From: Bigelowiella natans CCMP2755
Lineage: Eukaryota > Cercozoa > Chlorarachniophyceae
NCBI GenBank assembly: GCA_000320545.1
Contig: ADNK01002392.1
Coordinates: 1-28,582 of the forward strand
DNA length: 28,582 nucleotides
Reading direction: 5' to 3'
The notes under the pieces are model-generated. The model saw only the letters and a list, made by a program, of their open reading frames with translations, was not told the DNA's origin and searched no databases. Position 1 is the first letter of the stretch. Each line of letters begins with the position of its first letter. Both the position numbers and the translations under genes were made by a program. Shown here piece after piece: positions 1 through 11,048 of this stretch.

Positions 1-119
1 CCCCGTCGCCTTCTCCTCCCCGCAGGAGGAGGAAGAGGAGGAGGAGATAGATTGTTTGTTAGGAGGAGGGGCAGGAATACAGTGTAGTATGGATGGATAT
101 GGAAAGCTACTCCTACTAT

Positions 120-153
<34 letters not shown>

Positions 154-945
154 GGCGTTATTAATAAAGGTGATCATGTACTCCTCCTACTCCTCCTCCT
201 CCTCCTCCTCCTACTACTACTACTAATACTACTAATACTAACTCCGATGTTAGCAAGATTTCCTGGTACTGCTACTACTGCTGCTGCCCTCTCTCCTTCT
301 CTCCCTGCCTATTACCCTTCTTTCCATGTTAGAGACTTCAAGCATAGACTGAATCTCCATCTAATGATGATGATGATGATGATGATGACGATGATCATAC
401 CGAATACTACACTCTAATCATCTAACTGAGAGTGGTTGGTAGTGGGTCCAATGGGAGTCATTCTACTACTGCAACAACAACAACAACAACTACTACTACT
501 ACTACTACTACAACTACTACTACTCCCACAAAACGCAGTTATTGTAGTGTATGTGTTTCAGCAGTGCCCCTCCTCCTCCTCCTCCTCCTCCTCCCCCCTT
601 CTACATGGTATACGTGCATACATACATTCAGTAATTCTGAGGTCTCTGCTTCCCCACGTAAGATTTTTAGAAGCTCTCGTGCCTTGTTAGCAAACATTCA
701 TTAGACTGATTATCATATCGATCATCATATCGATTATCACGACAACAGACAACGACAGGGAAGTAAAAAAAAAACAGTGAAGATTGATGATGATGATGAT
801 GACACGACTGGGTGCTGTTGTTAATTCGTTCTTCGTTGATTGGTGTTTGACGATAGTACTACCTTCCCGTGTTTCCCTTGCATTACAAGCCATCGAGGTG
901 ACTCAACAATAAACACACTCAGTAACACCTAAAACAACAACATAA

Positions 946-977
<32 letters not shown>

Positions 978-1824
978 AATTTGTCACATTTATCTTAGTT
1001 CTCATCATTATGTACATCTGGTCATTCTGCGTCTTTCTGGAGACTTGCATCATCATCATTATCATCATCACCACCACCACCAGCAGCAGCAGCAGCAGCG
1101 GCATTCATCGTAAAGTGTGAGACAACTACTTGAAGAGTGCTAAAGATTGCTCCAATGCCAAGAAGGATGCGCCATCCTGGGTCGTTTCCAAGGGGGCGGC
1201 CTAGAATCTGAGGACCAGGAGCAGGGTGTGTTGAACAAGCACAACAACAACAACAACAACAACAACATGATGTTGCACATGATTCACCGATACAATAGCA
1301 GCAAGCAGCAAGAAGCAAACAACAAACTCAAACAGCTTCATCATCATCATCATCATCATCATTATCGCTGACCTGTGCAAGGAGTATTCCAACCACCATA
1401 GCAAACTGATTCAAGGTTCCTGCAGCAGTTAGTTAGTCAGTTAGTTAGTTTGCTACTGCATGTAGTAGTACTGGGACTATGGTAACAGTAATAGTAGTGA
1501 TATAATAGCAGATATGCAGGTAATAAGGACAAAGGAGGAGGAGGAGGAGGAGGAGGAGGAGGAGGAGGGAGAGGGCACAGTCTGCTTCCAATCACTTAAA
1601 TTCGCCACGCAATTGATGGATGGAAACATCAACATGAACAATAAGAAAGAATATAAGGATGCATGATTGTAATAACAACACGACCGAGAGAGCCACGTAA
1701 GTTCACAGGAGCAATTTCACCCAAGTAGAGAGGTACTGCGACTGTTGATCCTGAGGAGGGATAGTGTTCGTAGTTGTAGTAGTAGTAGCATGATGATGAT
1801 CATTAAGACCATAACACTAGTTGT

Positions 1825-1855
<31 letters not shown>

Positions 1856-2422
1856 ATAGTAGTAGAAGTATTAGCATAACTGTGGTTCTTGCTATTTTTA
1901 TATGTTACCTCCACAACTCACTCCAATCAGGAGTCTTGCCACTGCTAGCCACATCACACCCATCGATACAGCCTGATGAAGAGGAATAGCAGGAGGAGGA
2001 GGAGAAGGAGGAGGAGGAAGAGGAAGAGGAAGGAACGTAGTAGTGGCATGTATGTATGCATGGTTATCTAGTGTATTGATGACACTGTCATCGTCAAAGA
2101 ATGTTGATGATGACACACATGATGCGTGTTTCAGTATGATGATGGGGTGTGGTGAATCTATGTCCTCCTCCTCCTCCTCTTCTTCTTCTCCATCCATCTA
2201 AAATACCAAGGCTACTACTACGACTACTTCAATCACTATTACTACTGGTGACCGTACTACTACTAGTACTGCTCTACTACTACTTAGTAGTAGTAGTAGT
2301 AAATGCTGTTAGCAATCTAGCAATTGTACCAGTAGTACCTGGAAAAGAAGCGCCAGAGTGAGGAATATCCCGTTATAAAGCCTTTGATCAGTTAATAATT
2401 TCAATAATCGTAAATATCAGAA

Positions 2423-2459
<37 letters not shown>

Positions 2460-2591
2460 AGAGAGCGTGCGAGTGAGTGAGTGAGTGAGTGAGTGAGTGA
2501 GTGTCGGTCTGCTGCGACTGTAGAATGGTCTTATTTGCATTGTTGCGACTGATAGTATCACTGTAAGCTGGGTTTGCTCCTCCATTACCAG

Positions 2592-2637
<46 letters not shown>

Positions 2638-2692
2638 ATATATCGGTGATAGATAGTTCTGCTAGTAGTGTTAGATTGTGTAGGAATGATGC

Positions 2693-2723
<31 letters not shown>

Positions 2724-2969
2724 TACGGGAATGGCTGCCGTCGCAGGGTATCTAACAGTGGAGGGGCAATAGTAGACCCAAGCAATCCTGTTGATCATTA
2801 TCATCATCATCATCATCATCATCATACGATAGATAGATAGAGATTTGTATAGTAGTAGTAGTAGTAATAGTAGTGGTAGTTGTTGTTGTTGTTGTTGTTG
2901 TGTTTTGACATAAAAAAGAACACACTACGTACTACGATATTACTACTACAACAACATTACTATTAGTAG

Positions 2970-3003
<34 letters not shown>

Positions 3004-3061
3004 CTTCGCTTTGAGTTCTTATGTGTACCATTTGAATCCCCACCTCCTTCTCCTTCATTAA

Positions 3062-3097
<36 letters not shown>

Positions 3098-3978
3098 CCT
3101 CTCTCTCTTTGTGAAATAAAACTTCTAGATATGATGCATATTCACCTCCAATACAGAAAATTGAAACAATAATTGCCCAAGAGAAATCATCCACCCTGTG
3201 TGTAGCAGTAGTAGTAGTAGCAGTAGTAGTAGTAGCAGTAGTAGTAGTAGCATTAACAGCAGCAGTAGCACAGCAATGAACAGTATACACGATAATAATC
3301 ATAATAATAGTAATAGGACGACGACGGGGAGAATCAAAATTATAACGTAACAATATGCTATAACAAACGCTTCAACCTACTCCTTCATAATCACCAATTT
3401 TGATCATCATCATCAGCATCGTCGTCTTCTTCTTCTTCTTCTTCTGCAAAAGAATGCTACTGCCGCATACTATAAATGATAGCGAAGTACCATGGCCGTG
3501 ATGTCAGACTTTGTCTAATAATAGCTTCTGGTGTGTTGAGCACCGAGGTGTTGTATCTTATAGAACAAGAAAACACATAACAACAATGAGAAGAAACTAT
3601 TATCATTATTAAAAGGCAAAGCAGATCCTATGGCCTACTATTCTTACTATGTTGATCTCATCACCTACGACATTACTTGTGTTACTGCTACCACTACTGC
3701 TAAAACTGCTCTATATCATCATTATTATTATTTAATACTGTACAACCCGAAGTTAATGGCTCCCATGAGAACGGAGAAGACAACCAAAATGAGTCTGGTT
3801 GTGTACCTAAAAGTAGTAGTAGTAGTAGTTGTTGTTGTTGTTGTAGTGGTACTATCCTATCCTATGTTGCAATTATCATTCATCAATATCACACTCATCA
3901 AAGAACAAATTACTAACACGCACACGCACCCTTGCTTTTGGATTGCATCCGAAATTTGTGAGTCAAATAGTGAGTCTT
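1..3978 (-). CDS. GLUT/SLC2-type facilitated sugar transporter, many tiny exons, 3' end beyond window
   Basis: A major-facilitator sugar transporter, expected to move hexoses across the plasma membrane or an endomembrane. Exons in transcript order: 3978-3930, 3806-3747, 3556-3491, 3195-3146, 2787-2727, a gap, 1972-1909, 1750-1685, 1419-1373, 1207-1130, 928-863, 682-626, 360-316 and probably 15-1 (partial). Apart from the gap, phases agree at every junction. TM1 carries 'GYNTSVLNTPE', TM2 'VSIFCIGG', the TM2-3 loop 'LLDTLRRQP' (a variant of D-R-x-G-R-R), TM4 'ARLLIGVSCGG', then 'VPLYLGEIAPVNLRGSLG', TM5 'TLNQFAMVVGILLAQ', TM6 'WRILLGIGAIFSTLQ', then 'VESPRW' and 'ARELLKILRGE'. These follow the human GLUT order closely. 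One or two exons for TM3, between 2727 and 1972, were not resolved, and the first coding exon with its ATG was not found. The C-terminal half lies off the left edge. Introns are mostly trinucleotide repeats. The family is secure; exact ends are not. Confidence 0.85.
112..2360. repeat. Dense trinucleotide microsatellites in transporter introns
   Basis: Short tandem tracts lie between the small exons: (ACT)n about 113-153, (CTC)n 181-213, (GAT)n 363-388, (CAA)n and (CTA)n 474-525, (CTC)n 567-597, (GTA)n 948-977, (CAT)n and (CAG)n 1048-1101, (CAA)n 1241-1266, (CAT)n 1338-1364, (GGA)n 1535-1568, (GCA)n 1825-1850, and mixed (CTC)/(TAC) 2163-2290. They yield long homopolymeric open frames that are not genes. 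Confidence 0.9.
2426..3253. repeat. Mixed (GA)n, (GAGT)n, (TAG)n, (CAT)n, (CA)n, (CT)n tracts
   Basis: Intronic microsatellites of the transporter: (GA)n 2426-2453, (GAGT)n 2471-2502, (GA)n 2596-2633, (TAG)n 2692-2722, (CAT)n 2798-2824, (TTG)n 2878-2900, (CA)n 2971-3002, (CT)n 3067-3097 and an interrupted (TAG)/(CAG) tract 3205-3253. The exons at 2727-2787 and 3146-3195 sit directly between them. Confidence 0.9.
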
Positions 3979-4095
3979 CTGTTAGCGAAGAGAACAAAGA
4001 GAGAACAAGTGAGGTTTTGTTGTTGAATTGTTCGTTAGTCGTGAGAATCAGCGCATATGTTTTGCATGCTTTGATATGATATATAAGTACATATT

Positions 4096-4131
<36 letters not shown>

Positions 4132-4132
4132 A

Positions 4133-4176
<44 letters not shown>

Positions 4177-4350
4177 TTAAATTCAACTTACTTCCTCGTT
4201 GAGTTCCAGAAAAACTATGCTGTGTAGTTGTTGCAGTTGTGGTTAAGACAAGGTTAAAACAATGAAAATAGCAGAAACTTTAGATCGTTGCTTAGACAAC
4301 GCGCGCTCATTTTTATATGTATATATGTAAATAAATATATACATATATAC

Positions 4351-4384
<34 letters not shown>

Positions 4385-4884
4385 GGGGGGGAAAAGAAAG
4401 TTTATGTGAGCAAATTGCTAGGAGATGCTATCGTTGAATAACAGATGATGTATATGGCCAGCAGCAGCACAGACGACAAGGACAAGTATAATCACCATAC
4501 ACTGCATCTTCTTTATATTTAGTCATTCAGCACAACGTGATAAATGATATGTGGCGGATGGGTTAGTTCATTCCTTCTCGTAATGTGTCGTATCGCTTTG
4601 CGCTTTACCCGTGAAAATGTCTTGGATAACTTTCTAACATGCGAACCCATCCCTGTAAAAATATTACTATTATTACTACAAAATGCCGAATAATGACCGA
4701 GAGCTTATTCCGCTGCTCCCTCCTAATTGTGGCACCGAGCAGGCACTTCAAAATCAATCCTCCTTTTACTTACCATGAATTGCATAGAACGGGACAGATC
4801 TTAATATATCCCGGAGTGGGTCGCGAAAGTCGGGCATACTTTGCACCTATAAAGTAGTAGTAATCGTAGTAGATTGGAGGTAAT

Positions 4885-4931
<47 letters not shown>

Positions 4932-5428
4932 TTGCTTTCATTTATAGAGGGAAGGTTGGGGGTAACATTTGGATATTATACCTGTCGGATTGGTTTACGA
5001 GCCGCATTTAATTTTCCTCGCTTATATTCTTGTGCGTTCGCGAAGCTCATGTTCTTTCGCATCCTGATAGATGTTTTTCACGTGATGAACATGGAAGAAG
5101 ACCGCAATTAAAAATAACAATGTATAGAACATGAGGGTTGATAGCTTTAGAAAGCCAAGGAAAAATTATACCCAGATTTTTGTGGGCCGGATGCGACCGG
5201 ATTTTGGAGATGCCGTCTTCGATTTGCTGCAACGTGTTGTATCTTCTGATAGGAAACGATCACATGAGCGGTTTCTGAGAGAATGATCTTGAATATTGAA
5301 TACCTTAGCATGGTCCATTTGTTTGTAGTCATCACTCATGACTACCCCTGCAATCCTTTGAAACGATAGCGAAACGAAGGATCAAAAGTTTGCTTAGATC
5401 TAATTCATGAAATTGTTTTGTTGTTACT
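3979..5428. other. Spacer with dinucleotide repeats, no supported gene
   Basis: This is the upstream region of the minus-strand transporter and the region before the plus-strand membrane protein. It contains (CA)n 4097-4129 followed by (AT)n 4137-4171, an (AT)/(AG) tract 4320-4386 and (GA)n 4890-4925. The first transporter exon and both promoters probably lie here. A good GTAAGT donor (minus strand, just after exon-like sequence near 4188) may belong to an upstream exon, but no continuous frame with an ATG was found. I saw no conserved protein. Confidence 0.6.
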
Positions 5429-5569
5429 ATGGCGGGAGGCAGGCACGTCTCTGTGTTAGTCGCCTTTCTGGTTGTTATTTCGGGTTTGAGACATCCATAT
5501 TCCTATGTCGTAACTACTAAATCATATTCAGTTCCTTCAGGATTCGGCACTCAAAGAGAGGACGCGTAG
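5429..5569 (+). CDS. Signal-peptide-like first exon, possibly of the downstream tetraspan gene
   Basis: The ATG at 5429 opens a 46-codon frame with a classical signal peptide: 'MAGGRH', a hydrophobic core 'VSVLVAFLVVISGL', then polar sequence. It could be a tiny free ORF. Alternatively it is exon 1 of the next gene: a donor after 5565, an 11-nt micro-exon at 5617-5627 and the acceptor before 5733 keep phase and give '...EDAKGLHAMRTKKK'. The micro-exon is inferred only from phase and splice dinucleotides. Without the join, the downstream protein would start at the ATG at 5738. Confidence 0.4.
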   Translation: MAGGRHVSVLVAFLVVISGLRHPYSYVVTTKSYSVPSGFGTQREDA

Positions 5570-5737
5570 CCTCCAATAGTCGATTTTTGTACCCAATCTC
5601 GAATGACGTTCATTAGAAAAGGCCTTCGTTCGTGCAATATCTAGAGCTACGTTGTGGATTACATTTCTCCTGTGCTTCAATATCTTCTATCTCTGTGTAA
5701 GGGGATTTTCCCATGAACGACATGTCTTTTAGATGCT

Positions 5738-8470
5738 ATGCGCACCAAAAAGAAGGCGGCTATAGACAAAATGAGGATGATCGAAGAAAAAGAGCTCAGG
5801 GCAGCTCACACGAGTAAAGACGAAGAAGACCGCAAACTCGATCAACCTGCAAGGTGCACCTTTTTGCGGAGAGACTAAATTTCCGAAACCAGTGAACATA
5901 AAACAGAAAAATGGAGACTCAAAACCACGCAGAAGGTTCGTATTACTATAATCAGGCATCATCGTGGAAATTTGGCCACTAAAAAAAAATAGTGTTCTAA
6001 TTTATTGCAAATCATCTTCCTTTCGCATCAGGGGACGTACCACCGGGGAATAAGGAAATGGACATCGAAAAAAATGGAAACAAGGTAAAGTTAAGAGGGT
6101 ACAGTGATAGTGAGATTGTGTGAATTTCTTGTAATGATCCGATCAAATTGTGAGGAGTTAATTGCATGGTGAAGTTATAGAGGATGCTCTGGCTTATTTA
6201 GTCATCCGTTTGTGTGTAAAGTCATTTTTACAATAAATGTCATAAAATCACATATTCGTTATCTCTATCTTCAGGATACTAATCCTTCACCCCCTGCGGT
6301 TGAGGAAGGTGGGGATCTAAAGATCGTAAAGTCTACTGCCCTGGAAAATGCAGGTTGTATTGCATGAAAATAGTGATATTATCGTTCATCAATTGTTTAG
6401 TGATGGGAACCCATTACATTTCCTATCGCTTTTTGTTAGATAAATTAACAACCTACATAAATCAAATTGAATTTCCCATTTTATCTTTAAACTACTCTTT
6501 ATTCTTTTTGGAGTTCACAATCTTGTCAGCACCTTATCGAACACATATCTTCGAAAATAACAATGACCATACTGCATCATTACTCTTATGAGCAGCGAGC
6601 GAAGAGTTGTCCTCTGGGCGCATGGCCGTGTTGCTTTTCATAGCGTCGGCCATCGTAATGATAGATGCATCAGTCGAGTGCCATAATGCAGACAATTGCT
6701 CTGATGAGAGGTAGGCAGTCTGAGGAAGAGGAGAGTACAGTGTAAAAATAGTTAGATATAGGTGATAAGCCAACCTCTTTCCGTTTTTATGATATGGTGG
6801 GTATTATGTACACTGTCTAAAGCTTTGTAAGCCTTGATGCTCTAATTTTCTCACGCAGGGGCTATGCAGTCGCTGTCGGTACTGTTTCAACGGTAAAACG
6901 AACATAACCCGCTTACATACTAATCTTCAAATAAGTCATCATCATACCTAATGATAATGACTTGAATATTGCTCACATAGTGGTGCTACTATTTGCAGGT
7001 GGTCGCATTTGTGTTTGTGTACGTCAAGCTCTTCAAGTCGGAACTATATCAAAGCACACGTGAGTCTCGTTCGTGGGCGACTTTTTTCATCATCGCTATG
7101 ATGATAATAACATGAACCTTCTTAGGATTAGTATGGGCGCTTTCCTTCTTCGTGTGGTGGAGTGCTGGTGTTGCTGTTCTCACGTTTCGGGGACCCTTTC
7201 TGGCAACTGGGAATGGGTAATAAACAGTAATTAGTACAGCTAATCTGTCACATTATACCGTCCCTTCCCACTATGCAAAGTCACTGCATAGCAGCTGAAA
7301 TAGCGCTATCGCGATTTTTTGCAAGCATGCTACTACAACACTCTGCAAATGATGCCTTACTTCTTCCTTCTGGTCAGCTACTTTGCGACATGGCTCTCTT
7401 GGTTCTCAAGTGCAAGATTACTTTATGCCGGTAGTAGATAAGAGCGTTAAAGAAGAAGGAAAAGGAAGAACAAATGCTTAGTATTGTGGCTATAACCTAT
7501 TTGTCTATGTATCTATTAGATGTTCCATTTATCCAAAGGAAAATCCAGGCCTTGTTGACCATGTAGTAGCACTAGAAAATAAATTTATTTATGCTACCAA
7601 TTGAACAAAATGAAGATGTTACAGTTACCTGTTATTATTGATGGTTATCGTTCTCCGTCCTACCAGGGAGGACTCTAACCTACAGACGTTATTTCTTATC
7701 CTGCTCACATCCATCGTCGAGCTTGCAGCCGCTGGTGTCGCGTGCCACAACTCCAGCAACTGCAATAATCAGACAGGTATAGCTGAAATAGCTAGGTCCA
7801 GCTTCAAACACTATATTTTAGCAACTATAGTCTTTCCTTGCAACATTTTAATCGCATTTTTGTTCACCGCTATCGATACTATCACTGTCATCAGCAGCAG
7901 CAGCAGCATTGTTTACTTATTACAGTGATGCCTCTCTCAAACACTATCATCATAATCATCATCATCATTATAGTTTATGATATATTCTCCCCTCCTTTCC
8001 TTCTACTTCTCTAGCATTTGCTGTGGCCATTGGAGCTATTTCAATACTGTGGGTGCTTCCGTTCATGATACTTTCCTCACTGGATTTATTTGAGCTGGTT
8101 GTTGCAATTAGGGAGGGAAGAAGAAGGGGAAGAACGACAGATAGAACTGATAAATCGATAAGATCAATATATGACCCAAAACTAATCCCCTGGTACTTCC
8201 GGTGCTGCTGCTGCTTCTTGTTTCTCTTCTTCTTCTTCTCCGTACACAGTACGGATCCTCGCTTCTTGCATGCTTCTGGATCGTTGGTGCAGGAGTGCTA
8301 ACGTTTGACCAGCCCTTTTCTTTCACGGGGTAAGAAGAAGATGATAATAGCTACCCAACAAATAAGAACGAACCATAACAAAGTAGTATCCCCAATACAT
8401 GAAGGGGAGGAGTACTAGGGGAACTAATACGCGCACAACACTTTGTTCGTTGCATCGTCGTCTTATTATC

Positions 8471-8512
<42 letters not shown>

Positions 8513-9185
8513 CACATGGTCATCGCATTGCTACCACTATTATTTAGGAACGGCTTCTTTAGCACATGGATAGCTACTCTTGGAAGCTGTTATTGGTAGT
8601 AATAGTAATATGCTGATGATAGTAGAAGATGGGAGGAAGAAGAGGGGGAAGAGAGAAATTCCTATAATCCATTAGTCGAGACTACTCACTTTTATATTAG
8701 TATTTAATACTATCGTCCTCTTTATTGTTAACACCATCGGTGTCATGATTCTAATCATCGGTGTTATTCCTCTTCCTAATTACCATCAGGTTCTATCTAT
8801 GCTTCCAAGACGCTCATGGTATGTATAATGTGATGTGATGATGCTATCCTAATATTGCACGATCAACGAGTCAAAATAAGATCATAGAAGTGATCTCAAG
8901 AATCTGTGTCTGTATCTCCTTATTTTCGGATTCTGATATTTTCGGGCATATTCCTCCTTGTTTAATGATTCTCCCTCTTTTTTGTCCATCTAAACGACTA
9001 AAAAGGATCTCAAGTCGGGGATGTAAACAAGCCAACAATAACCTAGTAGTACACGCTTCTTCTCATCCAATTATCGATTTATACACGGAATTCATTCACA
9101 TAAAAACTGGAGAGCAGCCTCACAAACGCTGCCTATGCTTTGGCATACTATTCGAGATTACAAGATAGTATGGATAACAAAATAA
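5738..9185 (+). CDS. Duplicated four-helix membrane protein, about 15 exons
   Basis: A polytopic membrane protein of no family I can name. Exons, all phase-consistent to 8818 apart from the weak donor at 8097: 5733-5853, 5907-5935, 6032-6084, 6275-6353, 6596-6710, 6859-6892, 6999-7059, 7126-7216, 7378-7430, 7520-7562, 7667-7776, 8015-8097, 8250-8329, 8548-8595, 8790-8818; a last exon from 9118 to a stop at 9185 is tentative. A charged 85-90 residue N-terminus precedes two repeated units. Unit 1 reads 'VECHNADNCSDE', then 'YAVAVGTVSTVVAFVF', 'VWALSFFVWWSAGVAVLTF' and 'GNGYFATW'. Unit 2 repeats this with 'VACHNSSNCNNQ', 'FAVAIGAISILW', 'LACFWIVGAGVLTF' and 'GNGFFSTW'. So eight helices are predicted, with a Cys-His-Asn motif after the first helix of each half. 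The donor after 8097 is GTTGTT and could be 8100. The C-terminus is the weakest part. Confidence 0.72.
8477..8511 (+). repeat. (CAT)n microsatellite in intron
   Basis: About twelve CAT units sit 36 bases before the acceptor of the exon at 8548, inside the intron that separates the two halves of the 'GNG-F/Y-F' segment of the duplicated membrane protein. Confidence 0.9.
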
Positions 9186-9224
9186 CTTCAAAAGGAAGAA
9201 CCTGTTCAATTCCACCAAATATAC

Positions 9225-9265
<41 letters not shown>

Positions 9266-10011
9266 TATGTATGCTTCATATGCCCCTGCTTGGATCATTC
9301 TTTCGTTGTTATTAGTGACATGGCATAATCATTTGCGAAGGCACTTGCTATAGATGCTTACATCTAATCAATATCTAATAATGAAATATACGCGCATGGC
9401 ACTCCATCTAGCATAGCTATAGCTAGCACTACTAGAGCAGCTAATAAATATCAGGCCCTTGCGTTGCGTTGTCACACGTACCTGTCTACGATGACCGACA
9501 ATTCGACAATGCTTAACCTAATGATGTCTAGATGTGAATATCGCGTGCACGCGACTGTACAGTGTATGTAGAGCTAGAGAGTGCTAGAGTGGCTGCTAGC
9601 AATCGATATAGCAGCTAGCTTTCCTTCACACTAGCTAGCACATGACATGATGCACAGTATAACAGCTAGATGCACGCAATGCGCGCGCAAGCATGACTGC
9701 TAACTAGCTAGATGATAGAAAATCCGCACAAAATATAATAAATCATCATCGCATGCTCTGCTAGATGCTCTATACGCTACATGAAACATGTCTAGATGTG
9801 CATGTGTGTGCATTGCGTGGCTTATTGATCTAGCAAATTCTAGCAATGCGCAACAAGTAGCAAGCAGCGCACATGCTAGCATGGATGTACATACATATAC
9901 TAGCGTACATGCTTGCACACGGTTGTACACTAGTACATGTGACATGTCCATACGTACTAGCGTACACTAGTACATGTACGTAACTATAGGTAAATACACA
10001 CATATTTTATA

Positions 10012-10055
<44 letters not shown>

Positions 10056-10398
10056 GTGTGTATGTATGTACATGTGCGTGCGTGCGTGCGTGCGTGTGTG
10101 TGTTCCTGTGTGTAGAAACATGAATTTTGGAATCTCATGATGTGTCTGTGTGTCGTATACATAACTGGATTTCAATGTGTCAATTTTGGGAGATATGAAT
10201 TTCATCATTAGTTGGCTTGTTTACGCTCGCGTCTACTCGTTATATCGCGTACAATTCTTTTCATATCAATTTTTAAAATAATATATAATTATATGTCGGT
10301 CGCCCCCGATCTTTTTCCTCTCTCGCACACAAAAATAGTGTGCTCGATATCATATTATTGTGTGTGTGCGTGTGCGTGTGCGTGTGCGTGTGCGTGTG

Positions 10399-10447
<49 letters not shown>

Positions 10448-10642
10448 ACTTGCATGTGTGCGTAACAATATTCTGACACATAAAATCATCATTTTGTGTG
10501 GAATCGAAGGGTTTGCCTTCCCGCACTTTTTATTGTGGAGTTGTTCTCAATTAATGTTAATCAATTACATTTGTGCTGTTGAGCGATAAAACGAGCAGGG
10601 CCCATCTAGGGGATAAATTTACACTCTATATTCAGAAGCTTC
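9186..10642. other. Spacer: CTAG/CATG-rich island plus (AT)n and (GT)n tracts
   Basis: No gene is supported here. (AT)n lies at 9229-9261. From about 9370 to 9990 the sequence is unusually rich in CTAG, CATG, TGCA and GCTAGC words, and carries 'CATGTCTAGATGTG' at 9787-9800 with a close copy at 9524-9537. (AT)n follows at 10014-10052, then GTGC-type alternating sequence 10060-10105 and a long (GTGTGC)n/(GT)n tract 10360-10447. The 3' end of the minus-strand SF3B6 gene lies at the right border. Confidence 0.6.
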
Positions 10643-11005
10643 TTAGCTGATAGAATATTTTTTCTTCAACGCTGCAAGTTGGGCTGCTTTTCTGTTCTGA
10701 TCCAACTGGTTCTTCTTTCCTCTACCTGGTTGATGGTAAAGCACAATAATATATCTCCCACACACGTTAAACCCAGATAAGTGGTCTACAGCATTCTTTG
10801 CGTCGAAGATATCCTCATACACAACATAGGCCTTCCCAACAGTACCGGGCGTGTTGCCCATCCTGATTTGGCGAATAGCGCCATACTTTCCGAAGATATC
10901 ATACATCTCTTCCGCGGTGATCTTGAATGGTAGATTCTTCACAAAGATGATACGATTGACTTCTGGTGGCAGGCGCGCGTTTGCGCGGCCTCTCATTTCT
11001 CCCAT
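10643..11005 (-). CDS. SF3B6: Splicing factor 3B subunit 6 (p14/SF3b14a), U2 snRNP branch-point protein
   Basis: A 120-residue intronless homologue of the SF3b 14-kDa subunit (125 aa in human). In U2 snRNP this protein binds SF3B1 and lies next to the branch-point adenosine in the nucleus. One RRM fills the protein: RNP2-like 'IIFVKNLP' near residues 19-26 and RNP1-like 'GKAYVVYE' near 57-64. The family hallmarks 'LPPEVNR', '[14 protein letters not shown]', 'IRQIR', 'DIFDAKNA' and 'HLSGFNVC' are intact. The human residue Tyr22, which contacts the branch adenosine, is Phe21 here, so an aromatic side chain is kept. The Lys/Arg/Gln-rich tail ('GRGKKNQ' to 'LKKKYSIS') replaces the human tail. The start ATG at 11005 gives the family's usual N-terminus. 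The next gene starts divergently only about 43 bases away. Intronless in a neighbourhood of tiny exons. Confidence 0.97.
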   Translation of the reverse strand: MGEMRGRANARLPPEVNRIIFVKNLPFKITAEEMYDIFGKYGAIRQIRMGNTPGTVGKAYVVYEDIFDAKNAVDHLSGFNVCGRYIIVLYHQPGRGKKNQLDQNRKAAQLAALKKKYSIS

Positions 11006-11048
11006 GGTGACGCTATCCTCTTATTCACGAGGAAGGGTTGCGCAGGTG
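11006..11048. promoter_or_regulatory. Very short divergent intergenic region
   Basis: Only 43 bases separate the SF3B6 start codon from a candidate ATG (11049) of the plus-strand coiled-coil gene. If both starts are right, the two genes share a bidirectional promoter and their 5' UTRs overlap. I see no clear TATA box. The plus-strand start is the uncertain side. Confidence 0.35.

Noticed and set aside
432-704. Long open frames over triplet repeats (poly-Thr, poly-Leu, poly-Ser)
   Set aside because: They arise because uninterrupted trinucleotide repeats lack stops; coding exons of the transporter lie on the other strand between them.
4418-4507. Minus-strand 29-aa ORF with a signal-peptide-like start 'MQCMVIILVLVVCAAAG'
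   Set aside because: Too short, no supporting splice partner, no family; hydrophobic starts of this size occur by chance.
9984-10589. ORFs rich in Tyr-Ile, Thr-His or Cys-Val
   Set aside because: Direct translations of (AT)n and (GT)n microsatellites.
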